Assembly (NCBI GenBank): GCA_020344435.1
Contig: CP070826.1
Span: 934,439-941,468 of the forward strand
Direction of reading: 5' to 3'
Source: Candidatus Bathyarchaeota archaeon
GTDB lineage: Archaea; Thermoproteota; Bathyarchaeia; Bathyarchaeales; Bathyarchaeaceae
Length of the DNA: 7,030 nt
Shown piece by piece: positions 6,960 through 7,030 of this stretch (positions within the stretch are counted from its first letter, which is position 1; every line of letters starts with the position of its first letter). The notes beneath the pieces are model-generated. The model saw only the letters and a list, made by a program, of their open reading frames with translations, was not told the DNA's origin and did not search any database. The position numbers were made by a program, and so were the translations under genes.

Positions 6960-7030
6960 AGGTTCTAATAGTCCTGAGAAGGTGTGCACGTATTCTTGTT
7001 CTCATGTTCCAGTAAGCCTCATTCATCTTA
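6952..7030 (-). CDS. C-terminal tail of an upstream gene, possibly ATP synthase subunit A
   Basis: On the minus strand one frame is open from the window edge to a TGA at 6954-6952, giving 25 residues (KMNEAYWNMRTRIRAHLLRT, then IRTYG). The other two minus frames have stops in the same stretch. Its stop overlaps the atpB start by eight bases (ATGGCTGA), the usual pattern for coupled operon genes. Archaeal atpA normally lies directly before atpB, so it may be the end of subunit A, but the tail is too short and too variable for me to confirm this. The arginine-rich ending is not a recognised subunit A motif. Confidence 0.5.
   Translation of the reverse strand, partial: KMNEAYWNMRTRIRAHLLRTIRTYG

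Overview
The window looks like a piece of an archaeal chromosome. The main evidence is a set of A-type (V/A-type) ATP synthase genes: membrane subunits I (a) and K (c), and catalytic-head/stalk subunits D and B. In addition, the gene for subunit I has an archaeal BRE/TATA-like promoter about 27 bases ahead of its start codon, and Shine-Dalgarno sites are weak or absent for most genes. Some bacteria also carry V/A-ATPases, so the archaeal call is strong but not absolute. Lineage within the archaea cannot be settled from this window.

Layout from left to right. Bases 1-510 hold the 3' half of a CaCA-family Na+/Ca2+ (or H+/Ca2+) exchanger on the + strand. A 120-base gap follows, containing a good ribosome-binding site that does not fit the first in-frame ATG. 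Bases 631-2220 (+) encode a large two-module ABC-2 type membrane permease with no ATPase partner in view. A 55-base gap with a promoter leads to atpI (2276-4237, +) and atpK (4224-4928, +), which overlap and are probably translationally coupled. After a 23-base gap come the convergent genes atpD (5608-4952, -) and atpB (6959-5613, -). Upstream of atpB is the C-terminal tail of another minus-strand gene, overlapping atpB by 8 bases. By usual gene order this would be atpA.

How the genes work together. Subunits I and K form the membrane ion-translocating motor: the a subunit with its essential arginines and the c ring. B alternates with A in the ATP-making head, and D is the central rotor shaft joining head to ring. 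In many archaea these genes form one operon in the order H-I-K-E-C-F-A-B-D. Here the membrane-motor genes (I-K) and the head/shaft genes (A?-B-D) are two separate units transcribed towards each other.

The most notable points are this split convergent arrangement and a K subunit made of three fused hairpins, each keeping its ion-binding glutamate. The middle hairpin has a second acidic residue where its neighbours have glutamine. I saw no mobile element, CRISPR array, RNA gene or clearly new multi-gene system.
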